Source: Streptomyces griseus
GTDB lineage: Bacteria; Actinomycetota; Actinomycetes; Streptomycetales; Streptomycetaceae
Direction of reading: 5' to 3'
DNA: 64,000 nt
Assembly (NCBI RefSeq): GCF_900460065.1
Contig: NZ_UAVD01000025.1
Location: forward strand, 62,001 to 126,000
Within the stretch, counting starts at the first letter, position 1; each line of letters begins with the position of its first letter. Below the pieces are notes generated by a model. That model made no database searches. It was given only the letters and a program-made list of their open reading frames with translations, and was not told where the DNA came from. Positions 45,113 to 54,669 of the stretch are shown in pieces. The position numbers and the translations under genes are program-made.

Positions 45113-46033
45113 TTGACGCCGACGACCGCCGCCGCCCCCGAAGCAGCCCCGTTCCGGATCTTCGACCTGACCGTGGTGCGCACCCGGCGGCTCGGCCCGT
45201 CCATCCTGCGGATCACCCTCGGCGGGGCGGGGTCCGGGGGGTTCCGCGGCGGCCGCCGCGACCAGAGCGTGTCCCTCCTCCTCCCCCGCCCGGGGCAGCG
45301 CGAGGCGGTGGTCCCGGCGGGCGGGTCCGGGACCTGGCACGAGCGGTGGCGGGCACTGCCCGAGGACGAACGGGCCGTGCTGCGTTCGTATGCCGTACGG
45401 GCCGAGCGGCCGCGGCCCGACGGCTCCACCGAGGTCGACCTCGACTTCGTGCTGCACGGCGACGGCGGCCCCGCCTCGCGCTGGGCACGGGGGGCCGCCC
45501 CCGGCGACCGCCTCGCGGTGCTGGGCCCCACCGCGGCGGACAACGCCGCCGTGCGCTTCCGGCCGCCCGCCGACACCGACTGGGTGCTGATCCGCGCCGA
45601 CGAGACCGCCCTGCCCGCCGCGGCAGCCGCCCTGGAATGGCTGCCCGCGGGGCTGCCGGCCCGGGTCTGGCTGGAGATCCCGCGCACCGAGGACCGGCAG
45701 GCACTGAACACCGCCGCGAAGGCCCGGATCAGGTGGCTCGTCCGCAACGAGGGGGCCGCCTGCGGCGTGGAGACCGTGCGCGCGGCCGAGTTGCCCGGGG
45801 GGACTCCGTACGCGTGGATCGCGGGCGAGGCGTCCGGGGTGCGGGCGCTGCGCCACCACCTCCTCCAGGAGCGGGGTTTCGACCCGGGGCGGGTGACGGC
45901 CTGCACCTACTGGCGGCGCGGCCTTTCCGAGGAGCAGGCGCGCAGAGCGGAAGCGGAAGCGGCGACCGGCACCGTCGGCTTCGGGCCCGAGCTGCTGAAA
46001 CAGGGACCACCAGGAGAGCAAGTGGAGGGATAG
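45113..46033 (+). CDS. desF: Siderophore-interacting protein (FAD ferric-siderophore reductase family)
   Basis: A 306-residue SIP/ViuB-type flavoprotein that releases iron from imported ferric siderophore by reduction. FAD-binding region: VLRSYAVRAERPRPDGSTEVDLDFVLHGDGGPASRWARGAAPGDRLAVLGP (RxYxxR and GGPASRWA motifs). C-terminal SIP domain: DTDWVLIRADETALPAAAAALEWLP ... YAWIAGEASGVRALRHHLLQERG ... YWRRG. The start is TTG 45113 with GGAGGAG. It has its own iron box and precedes desABCD. The position matches desF of S. coelicolor. The neighbouring binding-protein gene desE, which I would expect here, is absent. Confidence 0.92.
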   Translation: MTPTTAAAPEAAPFRIFDLTVVRTRRLGPSILRITLGGAGSGGFRGGRRDQSVSLLLPRPGQREAVVPAGGSGTWHERWRALPEDERAVLRSYAVRAERPRPDGSTEVDLDFVLHGDGGPASRWARGAAPGDRLAVLGPTAADNAAVRFRPPADTDWVLIRADETALPAAAAALEWLPAGLPARVWLEIPRTEDRQALNTAAKARIRWLVRNEGAACGVETVRAAELPGGTPYAWIAGEASGVRALRHHLLQERGFDPGRVTACTYWRRGLSEEQARRAEAEAATGTVGFGPELLKQGPPGEQVEG

Positions 46034-46091
46034 GGGAGGGAAAGCGGACAACCGGTGCAGCCGGGGGGCCGGAGGAACAAGGGGTTCCGAG

Positions 46092-46110
46092 TTAGGTTAG
46101 GCTCGCCTTA
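46092..46110 (+). promoter_or_regulatory. Iron box (DmdR1/IdeR-type) before desA
   Basis: TTAGGTTAGGCTCGCCTTA differs from the known DmdR1 consensus TTAGGTTAGGCTCACCTAA at only two positions. It lies about 80 bp upstream of desA and should repress the operon when iron is sufficient. Confidence 0.92.
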
Positions 46111-46188
46111 CTTTGGCATCGCGCCCTCGTCCCCCCTTCCTGCCCGGAGGGCCGCGATGAAGTTCCCCTCACCCGGGAGGACCCCTTC

Positions 46189-47637
46189 ATGCGTTCGCAC
46201 CTGCTCAACAACACGACCGCGGAGCACTATCGGAACACCGTCTCCGCAGGAGTGGAACGGGTCGCGGCCACCCTCGCCGCCACCGAGCGCCCCTTCAGCG
46301 GGATCGATGTCGACGAGCTCTCCCCCCTCGTCGACGCGATCGACCTGGACCGGCCGCTGGGCGACGCCGCCGCCGCCCTCGACGAGCTGGGCGAGGTCTA
46401 CCTCCGCGACGCCGTCTACTTCCACCACCCCCGCTATCTGGGGCACCTCAACTGCCCGGTCGTCATACCCGCCGTGCTCGGCGAGGCCGTGCTCTCCGCG
46501 ATCAACTCCTCGCTGGACACCTGGGACCAGAGCGCGGGCGCCACGCTCATCGAGCGCCGGCTGATCGACTGGACCGCCGAGCGGATCGGGCTCGGCCCGG
46601 CCGCCGACGGGATCTTCACCAGCGGCGGCACGCAGTCCAACTTCCAGGCGCTGCTGCTGGCGCGGGAGGAGGCGAAGGTCCGGCCCGAGGACTTCACCCG
46701 GCTGCGGATCTTCACTTCCGAGTGCAGCCACTTCAGCGTCCAGAAGTCCGCCAAACTGCTCGGCCTCGGCCCGGACGCCGTCGTATCCGTCCCCGTGGAC
46801 CGTGACAAGCGCATGCGGACCGTGGCGCTCGCCCACGCGCTGGAGAGTTGCGTGGCCGAAGGCGCCGTCCCGATGGCCGTCGTCGTGACCGCCGGCACCA
46901 CGGACTTCGGGTCCATCGACCCGCTGCCCGAGATCGCCGCACTCTGCGAGCAGTTCGCCACCTGGATGCACGTGGACGCCGCCTACGGCTGCGGGCTGCT
47001 GGCCTCCCGTGAGCGGCGCGGGCTGCTCGAAGGCATCGAGAACGCCGACTCGGTGACGGTGGACTACCACAAGTCCTTCTTCCAGCCCGTGAGTTCGTCG
47101 GCCGTCCTGGTCCGTGACCGGGCGACCCTGCGCCACGCCACGTACCACGCGGAGTATCTGAACCCGCGCCGGATGGCCGAGGAGCGGATCCCCAACCAGG
47201 TCGACAAGTCCCTCCAGACGACCCGCCGGTTCGACGCGCTCAAGCTCTGGATGACGCTGCGCGTCATGGGCGCGGACGGGATCGGCGAGCTGTTCGACGA
47301 GGTCTGCGACCTGGCCGCCGAGGGCTGGCAACTGCTGGCGGCCGACCCGCGCTTCGACGTGGTCGTCGAGCCCCGGATCTCCACGCTCGTCTTCCGCTAC
47401 ATCCCGGCCGGGGCCGCCTCCCCCGACGAGATCGACCGCGCCAACCTGCACGCCCGCAAGGCGCTGTTCGCCTCCGGCGAGGCGATCGTCGCGGGCACCA
47501 AGGTGGGCGACCGCCAGTACCTCAAGCTCACCCTGCTCAACCCCGAAACGACCGTGCACGACATCGCCGCCGTCCTCGATCTGATCTCCGGCCACGCCGA
47601 GAGCTACCTGGGAGACTCCCTTGACCGCGCTTCCTGA
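46189..47637 (+). CDS. desA: DesA lysine decarboxylase
   Basis: A 482-residue PLP-dependent group II decarboxylase converting L-lysine to cadaverine, first step of desferrioxamine synthesis. Motifs: [33 protein letters not shown], the cofactor segment HVDAAYGCG and the Schiff-base lysine in [13 protein letters not shown]. Start ATG 46189 with GGGAGG; the iron box 80 bp upstream makes it iron-repressed. It overlaps desB by 17 bp. Confidence 0.97.
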   Translation: MRSHLLNNTTAEHYRNTVSAGVERVAATLAATERPFSGIDVDELSPLVDAIDLDRPLGDAAAALDELGEVYLRDAVYFHHPRYLGHLNCPVVIPAVLGEAVLSAINSSLDTWDQSAGATLIERRLIDWTAERIGLGPAADGIFTSGGTQSNFQALLLAREEAKVRPEDFTRLRIFTSECSHFSVQKSAKLLGLGPDAVVSVPVDRDKRMRTVALAHALESCVAEGAVPMAVVVTAGTTDFGSIDPLPEIAALCEQFATWMHVDAAYGCGLLASRERRGLLEGIENADSVTVDYHKSFFQPVSSSAVLVRDRATLRHATYHAEYLNPRRMAEERIPNQVDKSLQTTRRFDALKLWMTLRVMGADGIGELFDEVCDLAAEGWQLLAADPRFDVVVEPRISTLVFRYIPAGAASPDEIDRANLHARKALFASGEAIVAGTKVGDRQYLKLTLLNPETTVHDIAAVLDLISGHAESYLGDSLDRAS

Positions 47638-48898
47638 CCCCCACGACTTCATCGGGATCGGGCTCGGCCCGTTCAACCTCGGCCTCGCCTGCCTGACCGA
47701 GCCGGTCGACGAGCTGAACGGCGTCTTCCTGGAGTCCAAGCCGGACTTCGAGTGGCACGCCGGGATGTTCCTCGAAGGGGCCCACCTCCAGACCCCGTTC
47801 ATGTCGGACCTGGTCACCATGGCCGACCCGACCTCGCCCTACTCCTTCCTCAACTACCTCAAGGAGCGCGGCCGGCTCTACTCCTTCTACATCCGGGAGA
47901 ACTTCTACCCGCTGCGGACCGAGTACAACGACTACTGCCGCTGGGCCGCCGCGAAGCTGAGCAGCATCCGGTTCGGCGAGACCGTCGACACGGTGACGTA
48001 CGACGAGGGCTCCGAGCTCTACACCGTGACCACCGCCTCCGGTCGGGCGTTCCGGTCCCGGCACCTGGTCCTCGGGACCGGCACGCCGCCGCACATACCC
48101 GAGGCCTGCCGGGGTCTCGGTGGGGACTTCCTCCACAACTCCCGCTATCTGGAAGGCAAAGCCGAGCTCCAGAAGAAGAAGTCGATCACCCTGGTCGGCA
48201 GTGGGCAGAGCGCGGCGGAGATCTACTACGACCTGCTCTCCGAGATCGACACCTACGGCTACCGGCTGAACTGGGTGACCCGCTCCCCGCGATTCTTCCC
48301 GCTGGAGTACACCAAGCTGACGCTGGAGATGACCTCTCCGGAGTACATCGACTACTTCCACGCCCTGCCCGAGGAGACCCGCTACCGGCTGGAGACCGGA
48401 CAGAAGGGTCTGTTCAAGGGCATCGACGGGGAGCTGATCGACGCGATCTTCGACCTGCTCTACCAGAAGAACATCGCCGGGCCCGCACCGACGAGACTGC
48501 TGACCAACTCCGCCCTCGTCAGCGCGCGTTACGACGCCGAGGGCGGCGCGTACAGCCTGGGGCTGCGCCAGGAGGAGCAGGGCAAGGACTACGGGCTCAC
48601 CACCGAGGGCCTGATCCTCGCCACCGGTTACCGGTACGAGGCTCCCGCCTTCCTCGCCCCCGTCACCGGGCGGCTGCGGCACGACAGCCGGGGCCGCTTC
48701 GACGTCGCCCGCAACTACAGCATCGACACCACCGGGCGCGGGATCTTCCTCCAGAACGCCTCGGTGCACACCCACTCGATCACCTCGCCCGACCTCGGCA
48801 TGGGCGCCTACCGCAACGCGTACATCATCGGCGAGCTGCTCGGCCGCGAGGTCTACCCGGTCGAGAAGTCCATCGCCTTCCAGGAGTTCGCCGTATGA
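47621..48898 (+). CDS. desB: DesB cadaverine N-monooxygenase
   Basis: A 425-residue flavin-dependent N-hydroxylating monooxygenase (lysine/ornithine monooxygenase family) giving N-hydroxycadaverine. FAD motif [15 protein letters not shown], substrate-side [48 protein letters not shown] motif [17 protein letters not shown] and C-terminal [11 protein letters not shown] (ATGY). The TTG start at 47621 lies inside desA (17-bp overlap), giving translational coupling. Confidence 0.97.
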   Translation: MTALPDPHDFIGIGLGPFNLGLACLTEPVDELNGVFLESKPDFEWHAGMFLEGAHLQTPFMSDLVTMADPTSPYSFLNYLKERGRLYSFYIRENFYPLRTEYNDYCRWAAAKLSSIRFGETVDTVTYDEGSELYTVTTASGRAFRSRHLVLGTGTPPHIPEACRGLGGDFLHNSRYLEGKAELQKKKSITLVGSGQSAAEIYYDLLSEIDTYGYRLNWVTRSPRFFPLEYTKLTLEMTSPEYIDYFHALPEETRYRLETGQKGLFKGIDGELIDAIFDLLYQKNIAGPAPTRLLTNSALVSARYDAEGGAYSLGLRQEEQGKDYGLTTEGLILATGYRYEAPAFLAPVTGRLRHDSRGRFDVARNYSIDTTGRGIFLQNASVHTHSITSPDLGMGAYRNAYIIGELLGREVYPVEKSIAFQEFAV

Positions 48899-49464
48899 GC
48901 CACCCCGGCAAACAGCAGTCCGCGGCCATCGGCGAGTTCGCCGTCCGCCCGCTCGACCCCGCCGCCGACGCCGAACTGGTGCACGGCTGGGTGACCCACC
49001 CCAAGGCCGCGTTCTGGCTGATGGGCGACGCCGGACTCGCCGACGTGGAGCGGGAGTACCGGTCCATCGCCGCCCATCCGCACCACGACGCGTTCATCGG
49101 GCTGCACGACGGCGCGCCCGCCTTCCTGATCGAGCGCTACGACCCCACCGAGGTCGAGCTGAAGGGGCTGTACGAGGCGGAGCCCGGCGACGTCGGGATG
49201 CACTTCCTGGTCGCCCCCACCGACACCCCGGTGCACGGCTTCACCCGGGCCGTGATCACCACCGTGATGGCTTTCCTGTTCGCCGATCCGTCGGTGCGCC
49301 GGGTGGTCGTCGAGCCCGACGTCACCAACAGCGCCGTACAGGCCCTCAACAAGGCCGTCGGCTTCGAGGTGCTCCGCGAGATCGCCAAACCGGAGAAGGA
49401 CGCCCTGCTCAGCGCCTGCACCCGTGCGCAGTTCGAAGCAGCAACCGGAGGTAACGACCGATGA
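48895..49464 (+). CDS. desC: DesC acyltransferase
   Basis: A 189-residue GNAT-family acyltransferase (IucB/RhbD-like) that adds succinyl or acetyl from CoA to N-hydroxycadaverine. Motifs: [78 protein letters not shown]. Start ATG overlaps the desB stop by four bases, and desD again overlaps by four. Confidence 0.96.
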   Translation: MSHPGKQQSAAIGEFAVRPLDPAADAELVHGWVTHPKAAFWLMGDAGLADVEREYRSIAAHPHHDAFIGLHDGAPAFLIERYDPTEVELKGLYEAEPGDVGMHFLVAPTDTPVHGFTRAVITTVMAFLFADPSVRRVVVEPDVTNSAVQALNKAVGFEVLREIAKPEKDALLSACTRAQFEAATGGNDR

Positions 49465-51239
49465 CGACCGACCTCACCGACAGCGTCGCCCACCTCACCC
49501 CGGGGCGCTGGGCCACCGCAAACCGACTGCTGGTGCGCAAAGCACTGGCGGAATTCAGCCATGAACGGCTGCTCGCCCCCACGCCGCTCGGCGACGGCCG
49601 CTTCACCGTCCGTAGCGACGACGCCTCCACCGAGTACCGTTTCACCGCGCGACTCTTCGCCCTGGACCACTGGCAGATCGACGCCGAGACCATCACCCGG
49701 CACCGGCACGGCTCCGAACTCCCGCTGGACACGCTGGAGTTCTTCATCGAACTGCGGCACACCCTGGGAATCTCCGCGGAGGTCCTGCCGGTCTACCTGG
49801 AGGAGATCTCCTCCACCCTGGCCGGAACCGCCTACAAACTCACCAAGGAACCGGCGACCTCCGGCCAGCTCGTGGCCGCCGGCTTCCAGGCCATCGAGAC
49901 CGGGATGACCGAGGGCCACCCGTGCTTCGTCGCCAACAACGGGCGGATCGGTTTCGGCGTGGACGAGTACCGGGCGTACGCCCCCGAGGCCGCCTCGGAG
50001 ATCCGGCTCGTCTGGCTGGCCGCCCACCGGGACCGGGCCACCTTCACGTCGGGCGCCGGGCTCGACTACGAGGCACTGGTCAAGGACGAGCTGAGCGAGG
50101 CGACCCGGGAGCGGTTCGACGGGGCGCTGCGCGGACTCGGCCTCGACCCGGCCGACTACTACCTGCTGCCCGTCCACCCCTGGCAGTGGTGGAACAAGCT
50201 CGCGGTCAGCTTCGCCGGAGAGCTGGCCGCCCGGCACCTGGTGGTGCTCGGCGAGGGCGAGGACGGCTATCTCGCCCAGCAGTCGATCCGCACCTTCTTC
50301 AACGCCGACCACCCCGAGAAGCACTACGTCAAGACGGCGCTGTCGGTCCTGAACATGGGCTTCATGCGCGGCCTGTCCGCCGCGTACATGGAGGCCACTC
50401 CCGCGATCAACGACTGGCTGGCCGGCCTGATCGAGCGCGACGGCCTGCTGCGCGGCGTCGGGTTCTCGATCATCCGGGAGCGGGCCGCGATCGGCTACCA
50501 CCACCGGTCCTACGAGGCCGCCACCGTCAAGGGCTCCCCCTACCGGAAGATGCTGGCCGCCCTGTGGCGCGAGAGCCCCGTGCCGGGCCTCCGGCCGGGC
50601 GAGCGGGTCGCGACGATGGCCTCGCTGCTCCACACCGACCACGAGGGCGGCTCGGTGGCCGGGGCGCTGATCGCCGAGTCGGGGCTGGACCCGCAGGTGT
50701 GGCTGCGAAGCTACCTGGACGCCTATCTGGTGCCGGTGCTGCACAGCTTCTACGCCTACGACCTCGTCTACATGCCGCACGGCGAGAACGTGATCCTGGT
50801 CGTGGAGGACGGGATCGTCACCCGCACGATCTTCAAGGACATCGCCGAGGAGATCGCGGTGATGGACCCGGACGCCGTGCTGCCACCGCAGGTCGAGCGG
50901 ATCCGGGTCGAGGTCCCCGAGGACATGAAACTGCTGTCGGTCCTCACCGACGTCTTCGACTGCTTCTTCCGCTTCCTGGGCGCGGGCCTGGCCACCGAGG
51001 GCGTCCTGGACGAGGACACCTTCTGGCGGACGGTCGCCGCCTGCGTGCGCGACTACCAGGAATCGGTGCCGTATCTCGCGGACAAGTTCCGGCAGTACGA
51101 CCTGTTCGAGCCGGAGTTCGCCCTCTCCTGCCTCAACCGTCTCCAGCTGCGCGACAACCAGCAGATGGTCGACCTCAACGACCCGGCCGGAGCACTCCAG
51201 TTGGTGGGCCGCCTGAAGAACCCGATCGCCGGGTTCTGA
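49461..51239 (+). CDS. desD: DesD siderophore synthetase (NIS, IucA/IucC family)
   Basis: A 592-residue NRPS-independent siderophore synthetase that condenses and cyclises hydroxamate units to desferrioxamine E/B. Motifs: GHPCFVANNGRIGFG, LPVHPWQWWNKL, KTALSVLNMGFMRGLSAAYMEATPAINDWL (substrate/ATP site), GSPYRKMLAALWRESP and HGENVILVVEDGIVTRTIFKDIAEEI. Last gene of the operon; a 15-bp-stem terminator follows. Confidence 0.97.
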   Translation: MTTDLTDSVAHLTPGRWATANRLLVRKALAEFSHERLLAPTPLGDGRFTVRSDDASTEYRFTARLFALDHWQIDAETITRHRHGSELPLDTLEFFIELRHTLGISAEVLPVYLEEISSTLAGTAYKLTKEPATSGQLVAAGFQAIETGMTEGHPCFVANNGRIGFGVDEYRAYAPEAASEIRLVWLAAHRDRATFTSGAGLDYEALVKDELSEATRERFDGALRGLGLDPADYYLLPVHPWQWWNKLAVSFAGELAARHLVVLGEGEDGYLAQQSIRTFFNADHPEKHYVKTALSVLNMGFMRGLSAAYMEATPAINDWLAGLIERDGLLRGVGFSIIRERAAIGYHHRSYEAATVKGSPYRKMLAALWRESPVPGLRPGERVATMASLLHTDHEGGSVAGALIAESGLDPQVWLRSYLDAYLVPVLHSFYAYDLVYMPHGENVILVVEDGIVTRTIFKDIAEEIAVMDPDAVLPPQVERIRVEVPEDMKLLSVLTDVFDCFFRFLGAGLATEGVLDEDTFWRTVAACVRDYQESVPYLADKFRQYDLFEPEFALSCLNRLQLRDNQQMVDLNDPAGALQLVGRLKNPIAGF

Positions 51240-51271
51240 GCCCGGCCGCCGGACAGCGGCGGCCCTGTGGG

Positions 51272-51306
51272 GGCGAGCGCCCGGGGACCGCCCCCGGGCG
51301 CTCGCC
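51272..51306 (+). terminator. desABCD operon terminator
   Basis: A perfect 15-bp stem (GGCGAGCGCCCGGGG / CCCCGGGCGCTCGCC) with a 5-base loop, about 35 bp after desD. Confidence 0.85.
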
Positions 51307-51348
51307 TTCCCCGGCGTGCCCCGGAGGCGGACTGGCAGAATCGCGGAC

Positions 51349-52236
51349 ATGGCAGAAATCATCCAGCGGGACGGAACATGGACGTTCGACGGGGACACCG
51401 TCCGGATCGTGCCGGGGGGCAGGGCGCACCCGGTCCGGCAGGAGCTGGGTGAGACAGCCGTGCCCCTCCAGGCGGTGGCGGGCATCTCCTTCGAACCGGA
51501 CCGCAAGGGCGGACGGCTGCGGCTGCGCCTGCGCGGCGGGGCCTGCCCGGTGCTGCGGGCCGCCGACGGACGGCTCAAGGACGGCGCCGACCCCTACGCG
51601 CTGACCGTGGAGAAGGACCGGACCGGGGTCGCGGAGTACTTCGTCGACGAGGTGCGCAACGCGCTGCTGATCGAGCAGGTGCCGGACGGCCCCGTGGACC
51701 GCTTCCTGCTGCCGGGCCCCACGCTGCCCGTCTCCGGCGGGGGCGGCGACGGGACGGCGTCCTTCGACGGCGAGAGCGTCCGGCTGACCTGGAACTGGAA
51801 GGCCGAGGAGTCCAAGACCGCCGGGGGCCCGACCACCTTCCCGCTGTCGCGGATCGCGGGCGTGCGGTGGATGCCGTCGATCGGCCTGGAGAACGGCTAC
51901 CTGCGCTTCGAACCGGTCGAGGGGCCCGTCTCGGCCCCGCCGAAGTACGACACGTACGCCCTGGACCTGTGGGGGATCTCCAAGAAGGAGCACACGGCGG
52001 TCCTGGTCGCGGCGGCGGTGCTGATGCGACTGCCCGGGGCCCGCGCGGCCCTCGACGCCCCGGGGGCGGCCCCGGCCCTGGCCAAGGGCGCCGGTCCGGC
52101 CCCCGCCGCCCCGCCCGCGGGCGATCACGACACCCTGCTGCGGCGGCTCCGGGAGCTGGGCGAGCTGCACCGGGCCGGAGTCCTCACCGACGAGGAGTTC
52201 AGCACCGCCAAGCAGGCCGTTCTCCGCAGCATGTGA
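51349..52236 (+). CDS. DUF4429 protein with C-terminal SHOCT
   Basis: A 295-residue protein with two DUF4429 repeats (about residues 5-95 and 130-225: GTWTFDGDTVRIVPGGR ... VPLQAVAGISFEP and GTASFDGESVRLTWNWKAEES ... FPLSRIAGVRWMPS). A Pro/Ala linker and a SHOCT domain (LLRRLRELGELHRAGVLTDEEFSTAKQAVL) follow. The repeats resemble PH-like lipid- or protein-binding sandwiches; function unknown. CAGAAT 12 bases before the ATG suggests a leaderless transcript. It is one of the recurrent SHOCT proteins of actinobacteria. Confidence 0.93.
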   Translation: MAEIIQRDGTWTFDGDTVRIVPGGRAHPVRQELGETAVPLQAVAGISFEPDRKGGRLRLRLRGGACPVLRAADGRLKDGADPYALTVEKDRTGVAEYFVDEVRNALLIEQVPDGPVDRFLLPGPTLPVSGGGGDGTASFDGESVRLTWNWKAEESKTAGGPTTFPLSRIAGVRWMPSIGLENGYLRFEPVEGPVSAPPKYDTYALDLWGISKKEHTAVLVAAAVLMRLPGARAALDAPGAAPALAKGAGPAPAAPPAGDHDTLLRRLRELGELHRAGVLTDEEFSTAKQAVLRSM

Positions 52237-52264
52237 CGCGACCGGACGGCCTTCCCGGCCACTC

Positions 52265-52282
52265 CTGCCCGATTTCGGGCAG
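52265..52282 (+). terminator. Short intrinsic terminator after the DUF4429 gene
   Basis: CTGCCCGA, TT loop, TCGGGCAG, then ATTTCTT: one of the few hairpins in the window with a T-rich tail. Confidence 0.65.
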
Positions 52283-52287
52283 ATTTC

Positions 52288-52316
52288 TTGCATAAGCGCG
52301 CCCCGGCAAGCAATAT
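52288..52316 (+). promoter_or_regulatory. Promoter of the small gene before glmS
   Basis: TTGCAT (52288-52293), 17-bp spacer, CAATAT (52311-52316), then the GTG start 6 bases later: a near-standard vegetative promoter for a leaderless mRNA. Confidence 0.6.
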
Positions 52317-52322
52317 CGACGG

Positions 52323-52598
52323 GTGCTTGAACGCCGCTCGTCCCATGACGACCTCATCGATCACCTCGTACGCTCCACCGCGCTCCAGCGCGGCGAGGCG
52401 GCCCGGGTGATCCTCGACGTGCTGGCGTACTTCGACGAGAGCACCGACGACTTCGTCCGGCGCCGCCACCGCGAACTGCAGTCCGGCGGCCTGGTCAACA
52501 CGGAGATCTTCGAGCGGATCGCGGCCGAGCTGCCGCACCGCGCCGTGGCGCCGCCGGAGCTCTCGCTCCGCCAGCTGCGCCGCATCGTCTACGGCTGA
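52323..52598 (+). CDS. Small hypothetical protein upstream of glmS
   Basis: A 91-residue helical protein with a conserved-looking sequence: HDDLIDHLVRSTALQRGEAARVILDVLAYFDESTDDFVRRRHRELQSGGLVNTEIFERIAAELPHRAVAPPELSLRQLRRIVYG. The tail pattern LSLRQLRRIVYG resembles the ends of small actinobacterial proteins without known function. GTG start, apparently leaderless. It is 72 bp before glmS on the same strand, so the two may be co-transcribed. Confidence 0.8.
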   Translation: MLERRSSHDDLIDHLVRSTALQRGEAARVILDVLAYFDESTDDFVRRRHRELQSGGLVNTEIFERIAAELPHRAVAPPELSLRQLRRIVYG

Positions 52599-52670
52599 GC
52601 GGGCCGGGCGCCCGTGCGGGGCGCCGAACGCGAGCAGGTACGAGTACGTCGATGGAGGGGCAGAGAACTC

Positions 52671-54500
52671 ATGTGCGGGATCGTCGGATACATCGGAAAG
52701 CGTGACGTGGCACCGCTGCTGCTGGAGGGCCTGCAGCGGCTGGAGTACCGGGGGTACGACTCCGCGGGCATCGTCATCACCGGCAAGGCGGCTGCGGGCA
52801 AGCCGGGCGCGCTGAAGATGGTCAAGGCCAAGGGGCGGGTCCGCGAGCTGGAGGCCAAGGTCCCCAAGCGCTTCGCCGGCACCACCGGCATCGCCCACAC
52901 CCGCTGGGCCACCCATGGCGCGCCGAGCGACGAGAACGCCCACCCGCACATGGACGCGGAGAACAAGGTCGCCGTCGTCCACAACGGGATCATCGACAAC
53001 GCCTCCGAGCTGCGCGCCAAGCTCACCGCGGACGGCGTCGTCTTCCTCTCCGAGACCGACACCGAGGTGCTGGTCCACCTGATCGCCCGCGCCCAGGCCG
53101 AGACCCTGGAGGAGAAGGTCCGCGAGGCGCTGCGGCACGTCGAGGGCACCTACGGCGTCGCCGTGCTGCACGCCGACTTCAACGACCGCATCGTGGTCGC
53201 CCGCAACGGCTCCCCGGTCGTCCTCGGCATCGGCGAGAAGGAGATGTTCGTCGCCTCCGACGTCGCCGCCCTGGTCGCCCACACCCGCCAGGTCGTCACG
53301 CTCGACGACGGCGAGATGGCCACGCTGAAGGCGGACGACTTCCGTACGTACACGACGGAGGGCTCGACCACGACGGCCACGCCGACCACCGTGGAGTGGG
53401 AGGCCGAGTCGTACGACATGGGCGGCCACGACACGTACATGCACAAGGAGATCTCCGAGCAGGCCGACGCCGTGGACCGCGTCCTGCGCGGCCGGATCGA
53501 CGACCGCTTCTCCACCGTGCACCTGGGCGGGCTCAACCTGGACGCCCGGGAGGCGCGCGGGGTGCGCCGGATCAAGATCCTCGGCTGCGGCACCTCGTAC
53601 CACGCAGGCCAGATCGGCGCCCAGCTGATCGAGGAGCTGGCCCGGATCCCCGCCGACGCCGAGCCGGCCTCCGAGTTCCGCTACCGCAACCCGGTCGTGG
53701 ACCCCGACACCCTGTACGTCGCGGTCTCCCAGTCGGGCGAGACCTACGACGTGCTGGCCGCCGTCCAGGAGCTGAAGCGCAAGGGCGCCCGGGTCCTCGG
53801 CGTGGTCAACGTGGTCGGCTCCGCCATCGCCCGGGAGGCCGACGGCGGTACGTACGTCCACGCGGGCCCGGAGGTCTGCGTGGTCTCCACCAAGTGCTTC
53901 ACCAACACCGTGGTCGCCTTCGCGCTGCTCGCCCTGCACCTGGGCCGGATCCGTGACCTCTCGGTCGCGGACGGCAAGCGGATCATCGACGGGCTGCGCC
54001 GACTGCCGGAGCAGATCAGCGAGATCCTGGCGAACGAGGACGAGATCAAGCGGCTGGCCGCCGAGTACGCGGACGCCAAGTCGATGATGTTCATCGGCCG
54101 GGTGCGCGGCTATCCGGTGGCCCGCGAGGCCTCGCTGAAGCTGAAGGAGGTCTCGTACATCCACGCCGAGGCCTACCCCGCCTCCGAGTTGAAGCACGGC
54201 CCGCTCGCGCTGATCGAGCCCGCGATGCCGACCGTGGCGATCGTGCCGGACGACGACCTGCTGGAGAAGAACCGCGCCGCGATGGAGGAGATCAAGGCCC
54301 GCAGCGGCCGGATCCTCGCCGTCGCCCACCAGGTGCAGGAGAAGGCCGACCACACCATCGTCGTGCCGAAGAACGAGAACGAGCTGGACCCGATCCTCAT
54401 GGGCATCCCGCTCCAGCTGTTCGCGTACCACACGGCCCTCGCGATGGGCCGGGACATCGACAAGCCGCGCAACCTGGCGAAGTCCGTGACGGTCGAGTAG
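52671..54500 (+). CDS. glmS: Glutamine-fructose-6-phosphate aminotransferase
   Basis: A 609-residue enzyme making glucosamine-6-phosphate from fructose-6-phosphate and glutamine, the entry to UDP-GlcNAc and peptidoglycan. The N-terminal Ntn glutaminase starts with the catalytic Cys2 (MCGIVGYIGKR) and has TTGIAHTRWATHGAPSDENAHPH. Two SIS domains bind sugar: KILGCGTSYHAGQIGAQLI and VAVSQSGETYDVLAAVQEL, then MFIGRVRGYPVAREASLKLKEVSYIHAEAYPASELKHGPLALI. The C-terminus DKPRNLAKSVTVE is canonical. Streptomyces may carry two glmS genes; which one this is cannot be told from the sequence. The region before the ATG shows no glmS ribozyme. Confidence 0.97.
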   Translation: MCGIVGYIGKRDVAPLLLEGLQRLEYRGYDSAGIVITGKAAAGKPGALKMVKAKGRVRELEAKVPKRFAGTTGIAHTRWATHGAPSDENAHPHMDAENKVAVVHNGIIDNASELRAKLTADGVVFLSETDTEVLVHLIARAQAETLEEKVREALRHVEGTYGVAVLHADFNDRIVVARNGSPVVLGIGEKEMFVASDVAALVAHTRQVVTLDDGEMATLKADDFRTYTTEGSTTTATPTTVEWEAESYDMGGHDTYMHKEISEQADAVDRVLRGRIDDRFSTVHLGGLNLDAREARGVRRIKILGCGTSYHAGQIGAQLIEELARIPADAEPASEFRYRNPVVDPDTLYVAVSQSGETYDVLAAVQELKRKGARVLGVVNVVGSAIAREADGGTYVHAGPEVCVVSTKCFTNTVVAFALLALHLGRIRDLSVADGKRIIDGLRRLPEQISEILANEDEIKRLAAEYADAKSMMFIGRVRGYPVAREASLKLKEVSYIHAEAYPASELKHGPLALIEPAMPTVAIVPDDDLLEKNRAAMEEIKARSGRILAVAHQVQEKADHTIVVPKNENELDPILMGIPLQLFAYHTALAMGRDIDKPRNLAKSVTVE

Positions 54501-54519
54501 ACGGCGGCGCACGGACGTC

Positions 54520-54554
54520 GGGCCCCGTACCGCCGGGAAGCCGGTACGGGGCCC
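54520..54554 (+). terminator. glmS terminator
   Basis: Stem GGGCCCCGTACCG / CGGTACGGGGCCC (13 bp, perfect), 9-base loop, 20 bp after the stop codon. Confidence 0.8.
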
Positions 54555-54669
54555 AACGCGTGCCGCTCCAGGGCTTTCTGGCGGCCTCTCAGGTCACCGG
54601 GGGCCGCTCGGATCTCGCCGCCCGATCCCGTCGCCCGGGGCGCTCAGGGCGCTCCGGCCGCCCGGGTCC

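Noticed and set aside
48525..48535. Possible TTA codons in XRE (18389), desB (48529, 48627) and adpA (57213)
   Set aside because: All of these TTA triplets are out of frame and belong to TAC (Tyr) codons.
52599..52670. glmS ribozyme before glmS
   Set aside because: The leader is far too short and lacks the ribozyme core; such ribozymes are a Firmicutes feature.
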